Positions 17,453 to 25,521 of a stretch of DNA of 37,265 nt are shown here, piece after piece. This DNA is from a virus: the IMG/VR virus record IMGVR_UViG_3300043409_001534, positions 1-37,265 of that record, one strand, 5' to 3'. The translations under genes were made by a program, and so were the position numbers. How positions within the stretch are numbered: the first letter of the stretch is position 1; each line of letters opens with the position of its first letter. Under the pieces are notes generated by a model. The model worked only from the letters and a program-made list of their open reading frames with translations. It was not told the DNA's origin and did not search any database.

Positions 17453-18808
17453 TTAAGTGTATGTTAAAAATACTGTACCTGAATAGACACTGTATGGGTT
17501 GTTATTTGTTGAAACTGTTAACCCTCGTAAGAACGCAACAGTAGTGCTATGTCCTGTTAAAGCAAATCCATAGGCTGTACCATCGCCCAGGGCTGATAAT
17601 TGGTTGGCGGAGAGAGCAGGTTGACCAGTACCATCGTTACCTGTTATAGAACTTGTTATTGTTCCTGTAATATAAGAAAGCGCACCCGACTTTGTAGGTG
17701 AAGTGTGCGCCCTGATGGTGAAGGTTCCTGAGTTTCCTCTGTTTGTTTGTGCAGAACCTGCTCGTTGAAGCCAGATTGAACCGCTATCAGGTGCCCAGCC
17801 GCGAGTTTTGTCTGAGAACGCTGTTGAGCCATAGAACCAAGCGCCATATAGTTTTGTCGTAGAAAAACCGACCATGCCTTCGTCTGATGTTGTTTGGCTC
17901 AACCACGCTGTGTTACCTATGTTGCGAGCATCGGCTCCAGTAGGTACGAACGAATAATCGCCAAGCGGTTTAGTGTAATGGTTGTTTGCTGCTGTACCTT
18001 GTAGTGAGTTTCCAGCAGCATCAATAGCAATAATGTAATAGGTAACAATCCAAGTTTCACCTGTAGGCGTGTTGCGTCTGTTTGTAGGAATAGCAAAAGT
18101 TGTTCCAGTAGTATTAGCACCGAACGAAACAAGATTTGTTGATGTTCCTCCGACAAATCCGCTTGTTGTACCATAATAGAGTTGATTAATCGTTGCTGAA
18201 GCGACACCAGAACCTGCATCTGTAATAGCACCCCAAGAAACGGTGTCTGTAGTTCCGCTAGTTGCTACAACTGTCGGTGTAGGTACGACAGGGTTTGTTA
18301 TGTCATATCTTAAAGTTGCAGCAGCAGTTGACCCTGTGCCTTGTGTTGAGTTCCCAGCAGCATCAGTTGCAATAATGTAGTAGGTAACACTCCAAGACTC
18401 TCCAGTATCACCTTGTCGCCTATTTGTGGGGATAGCAAAAGTTGTATTGCTTGCACCAAATGAACCAAGAGCCTGCGATGTCCCTGCAACAAAACCACTT
18501 ACTGAACCAGAATACAACTGATAGATGGTTGCTGAAGCAACACCCGAGCCTGCATCTGTAATAGCACCCCAAGAAACGGTGTCTACTTGGTTATTAGCAT
18601 TCATACTTCCTGAAGTTGCTCTTGTAGGTGTAGGAACTACAGGTCCAGTATTGTCAAACTGATGGACAAGAACATAAGTACTAGCGCCTGTCTGAAGATA
18701 CACCGCCTCCGCGCGATCGTAAGTTGATGCGCCTGTCTGAACAAATAATCCTTTCGTTCCTGTAAGTTCTGTGTAAGTTGATGAGCCTGTTTGAATGTGT
18801 ATTGCCAT
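17453..18808 (-). CDS. Fibre-like protein with Ig/fibronectin-type repeats (451 aa)
   Basis: I chose ATG 18808 because it overlaps the stop of the upstream fibre gene (TAATG); a TTG five codons earlier lies inside that gene. The N-terminus holds three short tandem units, each about 15 residues and built on QTG(A/S)STY. Then come two tandem beta-sandwich repeats of about 112 residues (DTVSWGAITDAGSGVASATI in both; AIPTNRR; VTYYIIATDAAGNS). A C-terminal beta-rich domain of about 160 residues ends TVFLTYT. The QTGASTY unit echoes [12 protein letters not shown] in the upstream fibre, suggesting a shared base. The likely role is a host-contact fibre or adhesin. Confidence 0.7.
   Translation of the reverse strand: MAIHIQTGSSTYTELTGTKGLFVQTGASTYDRAEAVYLQTGASTYVLVHQFDNTGPVVPTPTRATSGSMNANNQVDTVSWGAITDAGSGVASATIYQLYSGSVSGFVAGTSQALGSFGASNTTFAIPTNRRQGDTGESWSVTYYIIATDAAGNSTQGTGSTAAATLRYDITNPVVPTPTVVATSGTTDTVSWGAITDAGSGVASATINQLYYGTTSGFVGGTSTNLVSFGANTTGTTFAIPTNRRNTPTGETWIVTYYIIAIDAAGNSLQGTAANNHYTKPLGDYSFVPTGADARNIGNTAWLSQTTSDEGMVGFSTTKLYGAWFYGSTAFSDKTRGWAPDSGSIWLQRAGSAQTNRGNSGTFTIRAHTSPTKSGALSYITGTITSSITGNDGTGQPALSANQLSALGDGTAYGFALTGHSTTVAFLRGLTVSTNNNPYSVYSGTVFLTYT
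18213..18584 (-). repeat. In-frame tandem repeat of about 336 bp inside the fibre gene
   Basis: A 36-base stretch at 18213-18248 is identical to one at 18549-18584. The copies are 336 bases (112 codons) apart and in the same frame. They encode the same segment of two consecutive Ig-like repeats, with flanking bases also similar. This favours recent duplication and makes the copy number changeable by recombination. Confidence 0.85.
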
Positions 18809-20997
18809 TAATAAACAATCCAAATGTCGCCGACTGCTCCACCCGTTGTCGGCGCAGTTTGCGTGATCCTAATCTTTGATGATGTTGGGGTAGTCAAGTT
18901 TGTTTGCCCAATAGTTACAACAGCACCGACACTTCCGTTGCCTGCCGTGACTGCGCTTGCTGTAGAGGCAGTACCTGTTAATGAAGCAGTAATAGTTCCA
19001 GCAGCAAAGTTACCTGAACCATCACGCATCACAATTGTTGAAACAGTGTTTGCAGATGCTTGACCATTACCTGTGATGACACCGTTAATTACTGGAGTAG
19101 TCAATGTTTTGTTTGTTAAAGTTTCGGTGCCAGCAAGAGTAACCAAAGTACCAGTGGTGGGTAAAGTTACGGTTGTAGCAGCAGTCGCAGTTAAAGTAGT
19201 ATCAAAAGCGCCAGAGGTAGTTAAGTTTCCACCAAGAGTAATTGTTTTACCAGTATTGGTGACTCCTGTACCACCATACTGGCCAGCGATAACAGTACCA
19301 TTCCATGCGCCTGCAAATGCTGTAGCAGTAACGGTACCAGTTACATCCAATGCTGTTGCTGGGGCAGTGTTCAGAATACCTACGCGAGCCGTTGAATCAA
19401 TAGTTAATACTTCACTACCATTTGTGAAAATTGCGACATCAGACGCGCGAGTAGCGTGAGTATTCCCAAACAGATACATGTTTCCGCCAACATTTACTTC
19501 GTCGGGGATACCACCACTAATACGCAAACCATGTGATTCAGAAATGGAACCAATCAAACCTAGATTGGTCGTACCAGCAAGCAAGACACCAGCACTATTT
19601 ACCTCAACATGAAGGCGTGCTGCTGGTGAGGCAGTGCCGATACCAACACGATTGGCGGATGTATCAACAAATAGAATATTTGTATCTACCGCCAAATTAC
19701 CAGTAACCGCTAAAGAATCTAGAGTACTAACAGAAGTAATCCCTGTTTGAGCAGCATTGACTGACAGCGTGTTGCCAGACTTGGATAAACCAGTACCAGC
19801 AGTGATTTGACCTGCGCCAGAGAACTGTGTGAAAGAAAGTGATGTTGTACCAAGAGTTATCGCGTCGTTGGTTGTGAGCACATAGCCCATGTCGGCACTA
19901 ACCGTTCCTTCAGAAACAAAGACATACATTCCACTTGTAACTTTTGCTGATGTATTTGCATCTGTAGCCCTTGATGCTGCTCCAGATGCTACAACAACAT
20001 AGATACCGTTTTCTGCGCCTGTTGTTTGGTTTTTAAGTAGAACACGGTCGCCTGTTGCTACAACTACACCATCAATTGTTGAGGCGTTTATAAGGGCAGA
20101 AGCAATCGCAATGTTTACCGTTGATGCGACCCTAACTGAATCTTTAATATCTAGGCTTTGTGTAATGGCATCGGCGTAGGCTTTAGTGACAGCATCTGTT
20201 GAGTTTGTCGGAGTTGGAACTGTCACAGTTCCTGTGAAAGTTGTATTAGCTAAAGTTGCATTGGCAGCAAATACTAATGATCCAGTACCAGTTTCATCAG
20301 AAATAACTCCGAGCAGTTGAGCAGAAGTTGTTGCTGCAAATTGACTGAGAGTTGCAGTAGTCAAAGCAACATTGGAAATTGCACCACTGGCACCATTGAC
20401 AGTAGTGACAACTGTGCCAGATGTCAAATAAGTATTAGTATCCAATGACCAAGTATCCGCTGCGGTTTTCTTAAGCAATCCCGAAGTACCAGCAAGAGCA
20501 GCAATAGCTGCAAGGTCCGCATCATACGCTTGAACATTCGTACCAATGGCTAAGCCAAGTGTAGTTCGTTGCGCTGAAGCATCAGCGTCATCAACTAACG
20601 CACGCCCTGCTACTGTAAAATCAGCAAGCGCTGCTGTACCAGAACCAGTAAAGTAAGGTAATTTATTTGCTGCTGAAGTTAAACCAGCAATAGCAGTAAG
20701 ATTAGAATCTAACGGTTGAAAAGTACTGGCGGTTACAGCAATTGTTGGAGTAGCACCCTCACCAGAGTTGTTAGTAATAGTTATTCCAGTACCAGCAACC
20801 AAAGAAGAAACATAAGAACCCGTAGTATCTGTACCAAGAGAAATGTTGGACTTTAAAAAATCTACAGTAGAAGCCCCTGTTTTAAAATATAGTTTTCCAT
20901 CAACATAATTTAAAGCAAGTTCACCAAACTGCAAAGAAGCAGCAGATGGAACATTAGCGCCCGTACCACTATTTTTAATTTTTATGGTATTAGCCAT
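18808..20997 (-). CDS. Tail fibre / adhesin (729 aa), paralogue of the upstream fibre
   Basis: A long Thr/Ala/Gly-rich fibre. The N-terminus [13 protein letters not shown] with [19 protein letters not shown] is a common phage fibre opening. The body has [54 protein letters not shown] and a middle segment with [20 protein letters not shown]. Further on is [15 protein letters not shown], a motif seen near chaperone or knob regions of fibres, and it ends with a trimer-like GTVT repeat stretch. An AGAGG about 5 nt before ATG 20997 is the SD. Large segments match the 643-aa fibre upstream. The likely role is host recognition. Confidence 0.8.
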   Translation of the reverse strand: MANTIKIKNSGTGANVPSAASLQFGELALNYVDGKLYFKTGASTVDFLKSNISLGTDTTGSYVSSLVAGTGITITNNSGEGATPTIAVTASTFQPLDSNLTAIAGLTSAANKLPYFTGSGTAALADFTVAGRALVDDADASAQRTTLGLAIGTNVQAYDADLAAIAALAGTSGLLKKTAADTWSLDTNTYLTSGTVVTTVNGASGAISNVALTTATLSQFAATTSAQLLGVISDETGTGSLVFAANATLANTTFTGTVTVPTPTNSTDAVTKAYADAITQSLDIKDSVRVASTVNIAIASALINASTIDGVVVATGDRVLLKNQTTGAENGIYVVVASGAASRATDANTSAKVTSGMYVFVSEGTVSADMGYVLTTNDAITLGTTSLSFTQFSGAGQITAGTGLSKSGNTLSVNAAQTGITSVSTLDSLAVTGNLAVDTNILFVDTSANRVGIGTASPAARLHVEVNSAGVLLAGTTNLGLIGSISESHGLRISGGIPDEVNVGGNMYLFGNTHATRASDVAIFTNGSEVLTIDSTARVGILNTAPATALDVTGTVTATAFAGAWNGTVIAGQYGGTGVTNTGKTITLGGNLTTSGAFDTTLTATAATTVTLPTTGTLVTLAGTETLTNKTLTTPVINGVITGNGQASANTVSTIVMRDGSGNFAAGTITASLTGTASTASAVTAGNGSVGAVVTIGQTNLTTPTSSKIRITQTAPTTGGAVGDIWIVY

Positions 20998-21006
20998 TGA
21001 AACCTC

Positions 21007-22938
21007 TTAGAAAGTTCCGCCATCAACCGTAGTCGTATCAAGCGTGATACCACTAATACTACCACCAGTGATACTCACATTGTTTGAGTTTTGAGTAGAA
21101 ATTGTTCCAAGACCCAAAGTTGTTCTAGCAGTAGAAGCATCAGCATCATCAAGCAAAGTTCTCATAAATGACGTTAATGTAGTTACAGAAGCAGTACCAG
21201 ACCCCGTAAAATAAGGCAGAGCATCAGCAGTACTAGTTAGACCAGCAAGAGCAGCAAGTTCTGCGTCATATGCCTGAACGTTTGTGCCGATTACTAAACC
21301 AAGAGAAGTACGAGCTCCCGCAGCATCAGTTGCATTTGTACCACCATATCCTAAACCTATTACCGAACCCTGCCATACACCAGTGCCGATTATACCAACA
21401 GAAGTAAGGCTTGATGCTGTAATGCCCGTACCAAGAGTTGTTCCATTAAGTACAGACGTACCGTTGATGTAATAAGCTTTGCCTGTTGCAATATTAAAAT
21501 GTTCTGAAGAAGTCCATGCATCTGTTGCATCAACCCAGTTCAATGTCTTATCCGTTGTTCCCTTAAGAGTGATACCACCACCGTCTGCACTTGCATCAGT
21601 AGGTGTCACAGTAGATCCAAGTTCTAAGTTTTTATCATCCACTGTAACAGTAGTTGAGTTAACAGTTGTAGTTGTTCCATTAACAGTCAAGTTACCAGTA
21701 ATTGTAGTATTACCGCCAACAGCCAAGTCTGTAGTAATGTTAACCGAATCTGGCAAACCGACAGTCACAGAACCTGTCGAGGCACTAACTTCAATCTCAT
21801 TCGCTGTACCAGTAAGACCAGTTACACCACTGTTAGTAACAGTAGGAGTAGCGCCCTCACCAGTGTTGTTGGTAAGAGAAATACCCGTACCAGCAACAAG
21901 TGAAGAAACATAGTTGCCAGTAGTATCTGTGCCAAGAGCAACAGAGTTCGCAGCAACAGTCGCAGTAAGAGTTGCGCTACCAAGATTAGTTATAGTTGCA
22001 CTACCAGTAAGGTCACCGCCCAAAGTGATAGTGAAGTCAGCAACATCAAGATTCAACTTGGCGTTAGCATCATCATAAGTAGCACCAATACCGCTATGAG
22101 TACCGTTAGTAAACAAAGCAGCAGCAGCATCTTGAGCTGCTTCATTGAAATCAGATACAGCAGTAGAAGCAATACTGATAGCAGTATTAGAAGCAGCAGT
22201 CAAACGACCATAAGTATCCACTGTGAAAGAAGAAGTGTGAGAAGCGTTACCATGTGACCCAGCAGATACGCCAGTAGTTGTCAAAGAAAGATCTATAGCG
22301 CCATCGCCAGCGTCATCATAAGCAGCAGAAATACCAGTATGAGAGCCGTTAGTTACTAGTTGACCACCAACAACATCTTGAATAGTTTCACTACTGATAG
22401 TGATACCAGCTACGGCACCATCTACATAAGCAGTAGTAGCAACAGCCGTAGTATTATTATTTGCCGTTTGAGTGGTCGCAATAGTACCAGTTGGCAAGGT
22501 AGGGGTTCCAGAAAATGTTGGGCTTGCCAGTAGAGCAAAACCAGAGATTGAAGCACCTGAAGGGATAGTTACTGTTCCCGTAAAAGTTGGAGAAGCAAGG
22601 TCCGCCTTGAGCGCGCCAGCTGTATCTACATAAGCAGTAGTGGCAACAGCGTTAGAGTTGTTAAGAGCAGTTTTTGTTGTAGCAGTAGCATTTGATCCAA
22701 GAGTTACAAGACCAGAAAAAGTTTTATTACCAGTAACAGTTTGGATGCCAGAAAGAGTGAGAAAACCGCCATCTCCACCAATAGCAATAACAGTATTAGC
22801 ATCACCATTACCAGCAGTTCCAAACCCGTAATAAAGAACATTGTCTACTTCATTAAATGCCAGTTCAGCATTCTTTAGGGAAGCAGGTGCACCAGCAGCT
22901 CCTGTAGCCCTTCTTTTGATTCTAATTGTATTAGCCAT
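21007..22938 (-). CDS. Tail fibre / adhesin (643 aa)
   Basis: A beta-rich fibre protein starting MANTIRIKRRATGAAGAPASLKN, with ELAFNEVDNVLYYG. It carries repeated strands such as TFTGTVTIPSGAS and TATTKTALNNSNAVATTAYVD (two near-identical copies), then [20 protein letters not shown], a TVNGTTTTVNSTTVTVDD segment and [19 protein letters not shown]. The last two blocks recur in the downstream 729-aa fibre, so the genes arose by duplication. Its ATG overlaps the stop of the upstream 96-aa gene (TAATG). Confidence 0.8.
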   Translation of the reverse strand: MANTIRIKRRATGAAGAPASLKNAELAFNEVDNVLYYGFGTAGNGDANTVIAIGGDGGFLTLSGIQTVTGNKTFSGLVTLGSNATATTKTALNNSNAVATTAYVDTAGALKADLASPTFTGTVTIPSGASISGFALLASPTFSGTPTLPTGTIATTQTANNNTTAVATTAYVDGAVAGITISSETIQDVVGGQLVTNGSHTGISAAYDDAGDGAIDLSLTTTGVSAGSHGNASHTSSFTVDTYGRLTAASNTAISIASTAVSDFNEAAQDAAAALFTNGTHSGIGATYDDANAKLNLDVADFTITLGGDLTGSATITNLGSATLTATVAANSVALGTDTTGNYVSSLVAGTGISLTNNTGEGATPTVTNSGVTGLTGTANEIEVSASTGSVTVGLPDSVNITTDLAVGGNTTITGNLTVNGTTTTVNSTTVTVDDKNLELGSTVTPTDASADGGGITLKGTTDKTLNWVDATDAWTSSEHFNIATGKAYYINGTSVLNGTTLGTGITASSLTSVGIIGTGVWQGSVIGLGYGGTNATDAAGARTSLGLVIGTNVQAYDAELAALAGLTSTADALPYFTGSGTASVTTLTSFMRTLLDDADASTARTTLGLGTISTQNSNNVSITGGSISGITLDTTTVDGGTF

Positions 22939-23228
22939 TAATAGTTACCTCCATTCACAGTCATCCCTGTAGATGGATGAACATGGTCTGACCTAGCAGC
23001 CAAAACAGAAGTTCCAACACTACCCACATTTGCTAACTCTAGTGGGATAGTATCAGAGAAATTTATAGTTGCTGGTATTGTAATTGTAGCAGAGCTTGTA
23101 TTCAAAACCGTAATGTCACCAGTTGTAGTATTATTTGACGTTAATTGTACAACAGTCACTTCACCAGAAGAAACGGTAACAATACTGGTATCTGTGGATA
23201 ATAAAAGAGTTGTTATATCACCCGGCAC
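22938..23228 (-). CDS. Small virion-associated protein with a DHVHP motif (96 aa)
   Basis: Starts at GTG 23228 with AAGGAG 9 nt upstream, overlapping the upstream gene by 11 nt. The protein is Thr/Ser-rich and beta-like. It ends with ANVGSVGTSVLAARSDHVHP followed by a Gly/Asn tail. The A-x-R-x-DHVHP ending is a recurring element of phage fibre and baseplate proteins (family knowledge). It lies between the BppU-N-like gene and the fibres, so it may be a fibre-attachment or baseplate part. Confidence 0.6.
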   Translation of the reverse strand: MPGDITTLLLSTDTSIVTVSSGEVTVVQLTSNNTTTGDITVLNTSSATITIPATINFSDTIPLELANVGSVGTSVLAARSDHVHPSTGMTVNGGNY

Positions 23229-23556
23229 GTGTAACCTCTCCTTGAACTGATGCTTTTCCAGCTATTAAAGTAGTAATAACTGTACTATTATTTTCTTGAA
23301 GATCATAATAATACACACCACTTCTAATATTAGAACTCACATTTGGTAGCAAAGAGAATTGCATAACCCCATTAGGACCATCTAGTATTTGCGTTGTGAA
23401 AGTAGCAACAATAGTGTCGGAAGTCTTAGTTTTCCGAACTTGACCTGAATAAGACCTAGTGGATATATTAATATTTGCATTAGCACTGTTACGAAGTCTA
23501 ACTTCATGTACGTAAGTATCACCTTGATAAATAATAATATTTCTTTCAGCAGCCAT
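23218..23556 (-). CDS. BppU N-terminal-domain-like baseplate protein (112 aa)
   Basis: A 112-aa protein with the layout of the baseplate upper protein N-terminal domain: IIYQGDTYVHEVRLRN, SYSGQVRKTKTSD, ATFTTQILDGPNGVMQFSL, VYYYDLQENN, TLIAGKASVQGEVTR. In other phages this Ig-like domain anchors receptor-binding proteins to the baseplate. A GAGG 7-8 nt before ATG 23556 gives the start. It is followed by the small DHVHP protein and the fibres, consistent with an adaptor role. Confidence 0.65.
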   Translation of the reverse strand: MAAERNIIIYQGDTYVHEVRLRNSANANINISTRSYSGQVRKTKTSDTIVATFTTQILDGPNGVMQFSLLPNVSSNIRSGVYYYDLQENNSTVITTLIAGKASVQGEVTRAG

Positions 23557-23646
23557 AATTACACCTCACTCAATAATACCTGAATTGCAACATAGTAGCA
23601 ATCATGTTTATTTATAAATAAATTTTAAAAATAAAATACTTCACTA
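23557..23646 (-). other. AT-rich spacer with a 16-bp palindrome
   Basis: A 90-base gap that is almost all A/T. It contains the perfect palindrome TTTATTTATAAATAAA at 23607-23622. It may hold a promoter for the fibre genes or be a chance product of low complexity; no clean -35/-10 pair was found. Confidence 0.35.
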
Positions 23647-24030
23647 CTAATCTAAACTTACAACAACCGATCCACTAGGGAATACAATTGAATCACCAGC
23701 AATCAAAGCACGATTTGACGCTAGGTTGGCCCAGTAAAGTAGATTACCTGATGTGATGGCATCAATAATTCCTATGGCAACAATATTTGCCGTAGGCATT
23801 GTGCTAAAAGTTATACTAGTATTATTAACAGTTGAACCACTAGATGAAGCACTAAATGTTATAACTTTACGCACATAAGAACCACCAGTAGCCTCTGTTC
23901 CACTACTACTATCAGACGGGCTGACAGTATATAAAGCAAGATAAACACTTGTCGGCTTAGTAAACGTTGTAGTACCAAGCGAATGATCAATCAGTTTGTT
24001 TTCCAAATAATTGGATGCGGATCCCGCCAT
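23647..24030 (-). CDS. Putative virion protein of the SNYLENKLxDH family (127 aa)
   Basis: Starts GSASNYLENKLIDHSLG, then TKPTSVYLALYTVSP, TGGSYVRKVITFSAS, FSTMPTANIVAIGIID, GNLLYWANL and a GDSIVFPSGSVVVSLD end. I recognise this pattern from a widespread family of small phage proteins found near fibre or head genes, whose function is not settled. The beta-rich character and neighbours suggest a structural or fibre-base role. The gene starts 3 nt after the upstream stop. Confidence 0.65.
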   Translation of the reverse strand: MAGSASNYLENKLIDHSLGTTTFTKPTSVYLALYTVSPSDSSSGTEATGGSYVRKVITFSASSSGSTVNNTSITFSTMPTANIVAIGIIDAITSGNLLYWANLASNRALIAGDSIVFPSGSVVVSLD

Positions 24031-24032
24031 AA

Positions 24033-24365
24033 CTAACTTTCCCCAGCGAGTTCTTCAAGCTCCAACTGATCAGGAAGTCTAAAATTGTCTAATGTTAAAA
24101 GATGATCTGCTTCTTCAATTGGAATCTGATGAATCCTTTGCTCTTGCGAAAACTGATATCCACTAGGCGTAACATAGCCATAACCAGAGGAAAAATAAAT
24201 AAATTTATACCCCGGTTGTGCTACTGCAATATCAAAGTCTCTCTCATTCTTTTCTTTTGCAACTTTAGGAGCAGCCTTCTTGAGAGTAGTAACTTTCTTT
24301 GCAACTGGCTTATCTTCAGTTGACTTAGTATTCACATCTGTTGATTTAATAATATTGTCGGTCAT
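24033..24365 (-). CDS. Protein of unknown function after the capsid gene (110 aa)
   Basis: I prefer ATG 24365 (MTDNIIKST) over a GTG six codons earlier; neither has an SD. A TGA-TACAAT extended -10 lies 8 nt before the ATG, so the mRNA may be nearly leaderless. The protein is Lys-rich to about residue 45 (KKVTTLKKAAPKVAKEK). A compact domain follows with PGYKFIYFSSGYGYVTPSGYQFSQEQRIH and an acidic LELEELAGES end. The place directly downstream of the capsid terminator would suit a decoration or virion protein, but I do not recognise one. Confidence 0.6.
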   Translation of the reverse strand: MTDNIIKSTDVNTKSTEDKPVAKKVTTLKKAAPKVAKEKNERDFDIAVAQPGYKFIYFSSGYGYVTPSGYQFSQEQRIHQIPIEEADHLLTLDNFRLPDQLELEELAGES

Positions 24366-24373
24366 AGTATAAA

Positions 24374-24382
24374 ATTGTATCA
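24374..24382 (-). promoter_or_regulatory. Extended -10 promoter after the capsid terminator
   Basis: Minus strand TGA-TACAAT, 8 nt before ATG 24365, directly downstream of the capsid gene terminator. It could restart transcription for the fibre and lysis genes. No good -35 is seen. Confidence 0.35.
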
Positions 24383-24404
24383 CATATTTTACTCAATATA
24401 TAGC

Positions 24405-24430
24405 AAAAAACCCCAGTTTTCACTGAGGTT
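24405..24430 (-). terminator. Intrinsic terminator after the major capsid gene
   Basis: On the minus strand AACCTCAGT-GAAA-ACTGGGGTT forms a 9-bp stem (one G-U pair) with a tetraloop, followed by a T run at 24410-24405. It lies 43 bases after the capsid stop. Terminators here are common in tailed phages to favour capsid mRNA. Confidence 0.8.
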
Positions 24431-24472
24431 CAATGCCGAACGTTTTAATTGTAACTATAACGCCCTAAGGTA

Positions 24473-25504
24473 TTAGAGAGTGCGAAGTTTAACATTCTTT
24501 GCAATCACATAAGAGTCAGCATTTTCAATATTAGATGCAACTCTCATGAACTGAGTGTACTCAATAGTGTCAGTCTTTGGCTTGAACTGGCGATACACCG
24601 TGATGTCACGATGGATACCGATAACACGGTTATTCGGGAACGTGAGTTCCACATAACCATGAGAACCAGCAGCACCAGAATAGTCACCAGTAACCGCTTC
24701 AGGCATCAAAGGAACTTCAACCAACGGAATACCGTATGGAGAAAGACCAGTTGAACCAGGACCACCATTACCACGGTATGAACCTTGTAGGAATGATGCG
24801 TCACCTGCTGTTGAGCCTGGGGATGGTGCACCAGCAGTTGCCAAAGTAGCAGAGTTTGGATTAGCCAAACTATAGATTGAGTCCTGAACAACACCTGAAC
24901 CAGAGAAAAACTTCAGTTCATTACGGCGCTGCAAGTACTTGCTTGGCAAGTTACGAAGAATGCGATCATATGTTGAACGCGAAACGTTGTTACCAGCCTC
25001 ATCTACAGTACGACCACTAGTCAAAGACAGCTTGACAAATCCGTTAAGGGCCTTAAGAAGGCCGTTGTTAGAAGATGTGTTACCATTGATGAACAAATCA
25101 TCCATATCATTAGCGGTTTGACGCGCCATAATCTGGGCAATATGATCTTCCAATGATGCTCCCTCAATGTTGTCTTCCAAAGACTCTGTGCTTAATGCCC
25201 AGTCAAGACGGAGCTTGACAGTGCTTAGTGAGACTTTTGTGAAGGTGACAGCAGCATTTGCGCTACCATCAGTTGCTTCAGTTGCTTTTGTGAGCAAACG
25301 AGTGCCAACGGAAGTCTTATCAATTTCCATTTGCGGAGTACGCATACGAACTAGTCTTGAGTTCTGCATGAGCACTGATTGATCAACCACGAAGTCAATA
25401 AAACGATTTGACTGCTCTGGCTTCATTAAACCACCAGAATCATTACCTACCACGCTGGTAGTTACTTCATCTGCTTTACTTAAAATTTCTTGTTGAGTTG
25501 CCAT
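24473..25504 (-). CDS. Major capsid protein (HK97 fold)
   Basis: A 343-aa protein with the strongest type of SD (AGGAGG, 9 nt before ATG 25504). Landmarks of the HK97-type capsid family are VVDQSVLMQNSRLVRMRTPQ, LRLDWALSTESLEDNIEGAS, IAQIMARQTANDMDDLFING, TYDRILRNLPSKY, GIPLVEVPLMPE and IGIHRDITVYRQFKPKTD. No delta-domain-like coiled coil precedes it. The scaffold function is supplied by the C-terminus of the upstream protease fusion. A terminator follows. Assembled copies form the icosahedral head. Confidence 0.9.
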   Translation of the reverse strand: MATQQEILSKADEVTTSVVGNDSGGLMKPEQSNRFIDFVVDQSVLMQNSRLVRMRTPQMEIDKTSVGTRLLTKATEATDGSANAAVTFTKVSLSTVKLRLDWALSTESLEDNIEGASLEDHIAQIMARQTANDMDDLFINGNTSSNNGLLKALNGFVKLSLTSGRTVDEAGNNVSRSTYDRILRNLPSKYLQRRNELKFFSGSGVVQDSIYSLANPNSATLATAGAPSPGSTAGDASFLQGSYRGNGGPGSTGLSPYGIPLVEVPLMPEAVTGDYSGAAGSHGYVELTFPNNRVIGIHRDITVYRQFKPKTDTIEYTQFMRVASNIENADSYVIAKNVKLRTL

Positions 25505-25521
25505 AGTATTATTCCTCCTAA

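Noticed and set aside
18824-22831. Several Val/Pro-rich plus-strand ORFs opposite the fibre genes, and their spaced repeats as a CRISPR-like array
   Set aside because: The ORFs mirror GTT/ACT-rich fibre codons. The repeats are in-frame protein repeats of uneven spacing, not identical units with unique spacers.
23607-23622. The 16-bp palindrome TTTATTTATAAATAAA as a repressor operator
   Set aside because: It lies in near-pure A/T sequence, where such palindromes arise easily by chance. Listed only as a feature of the spacer.
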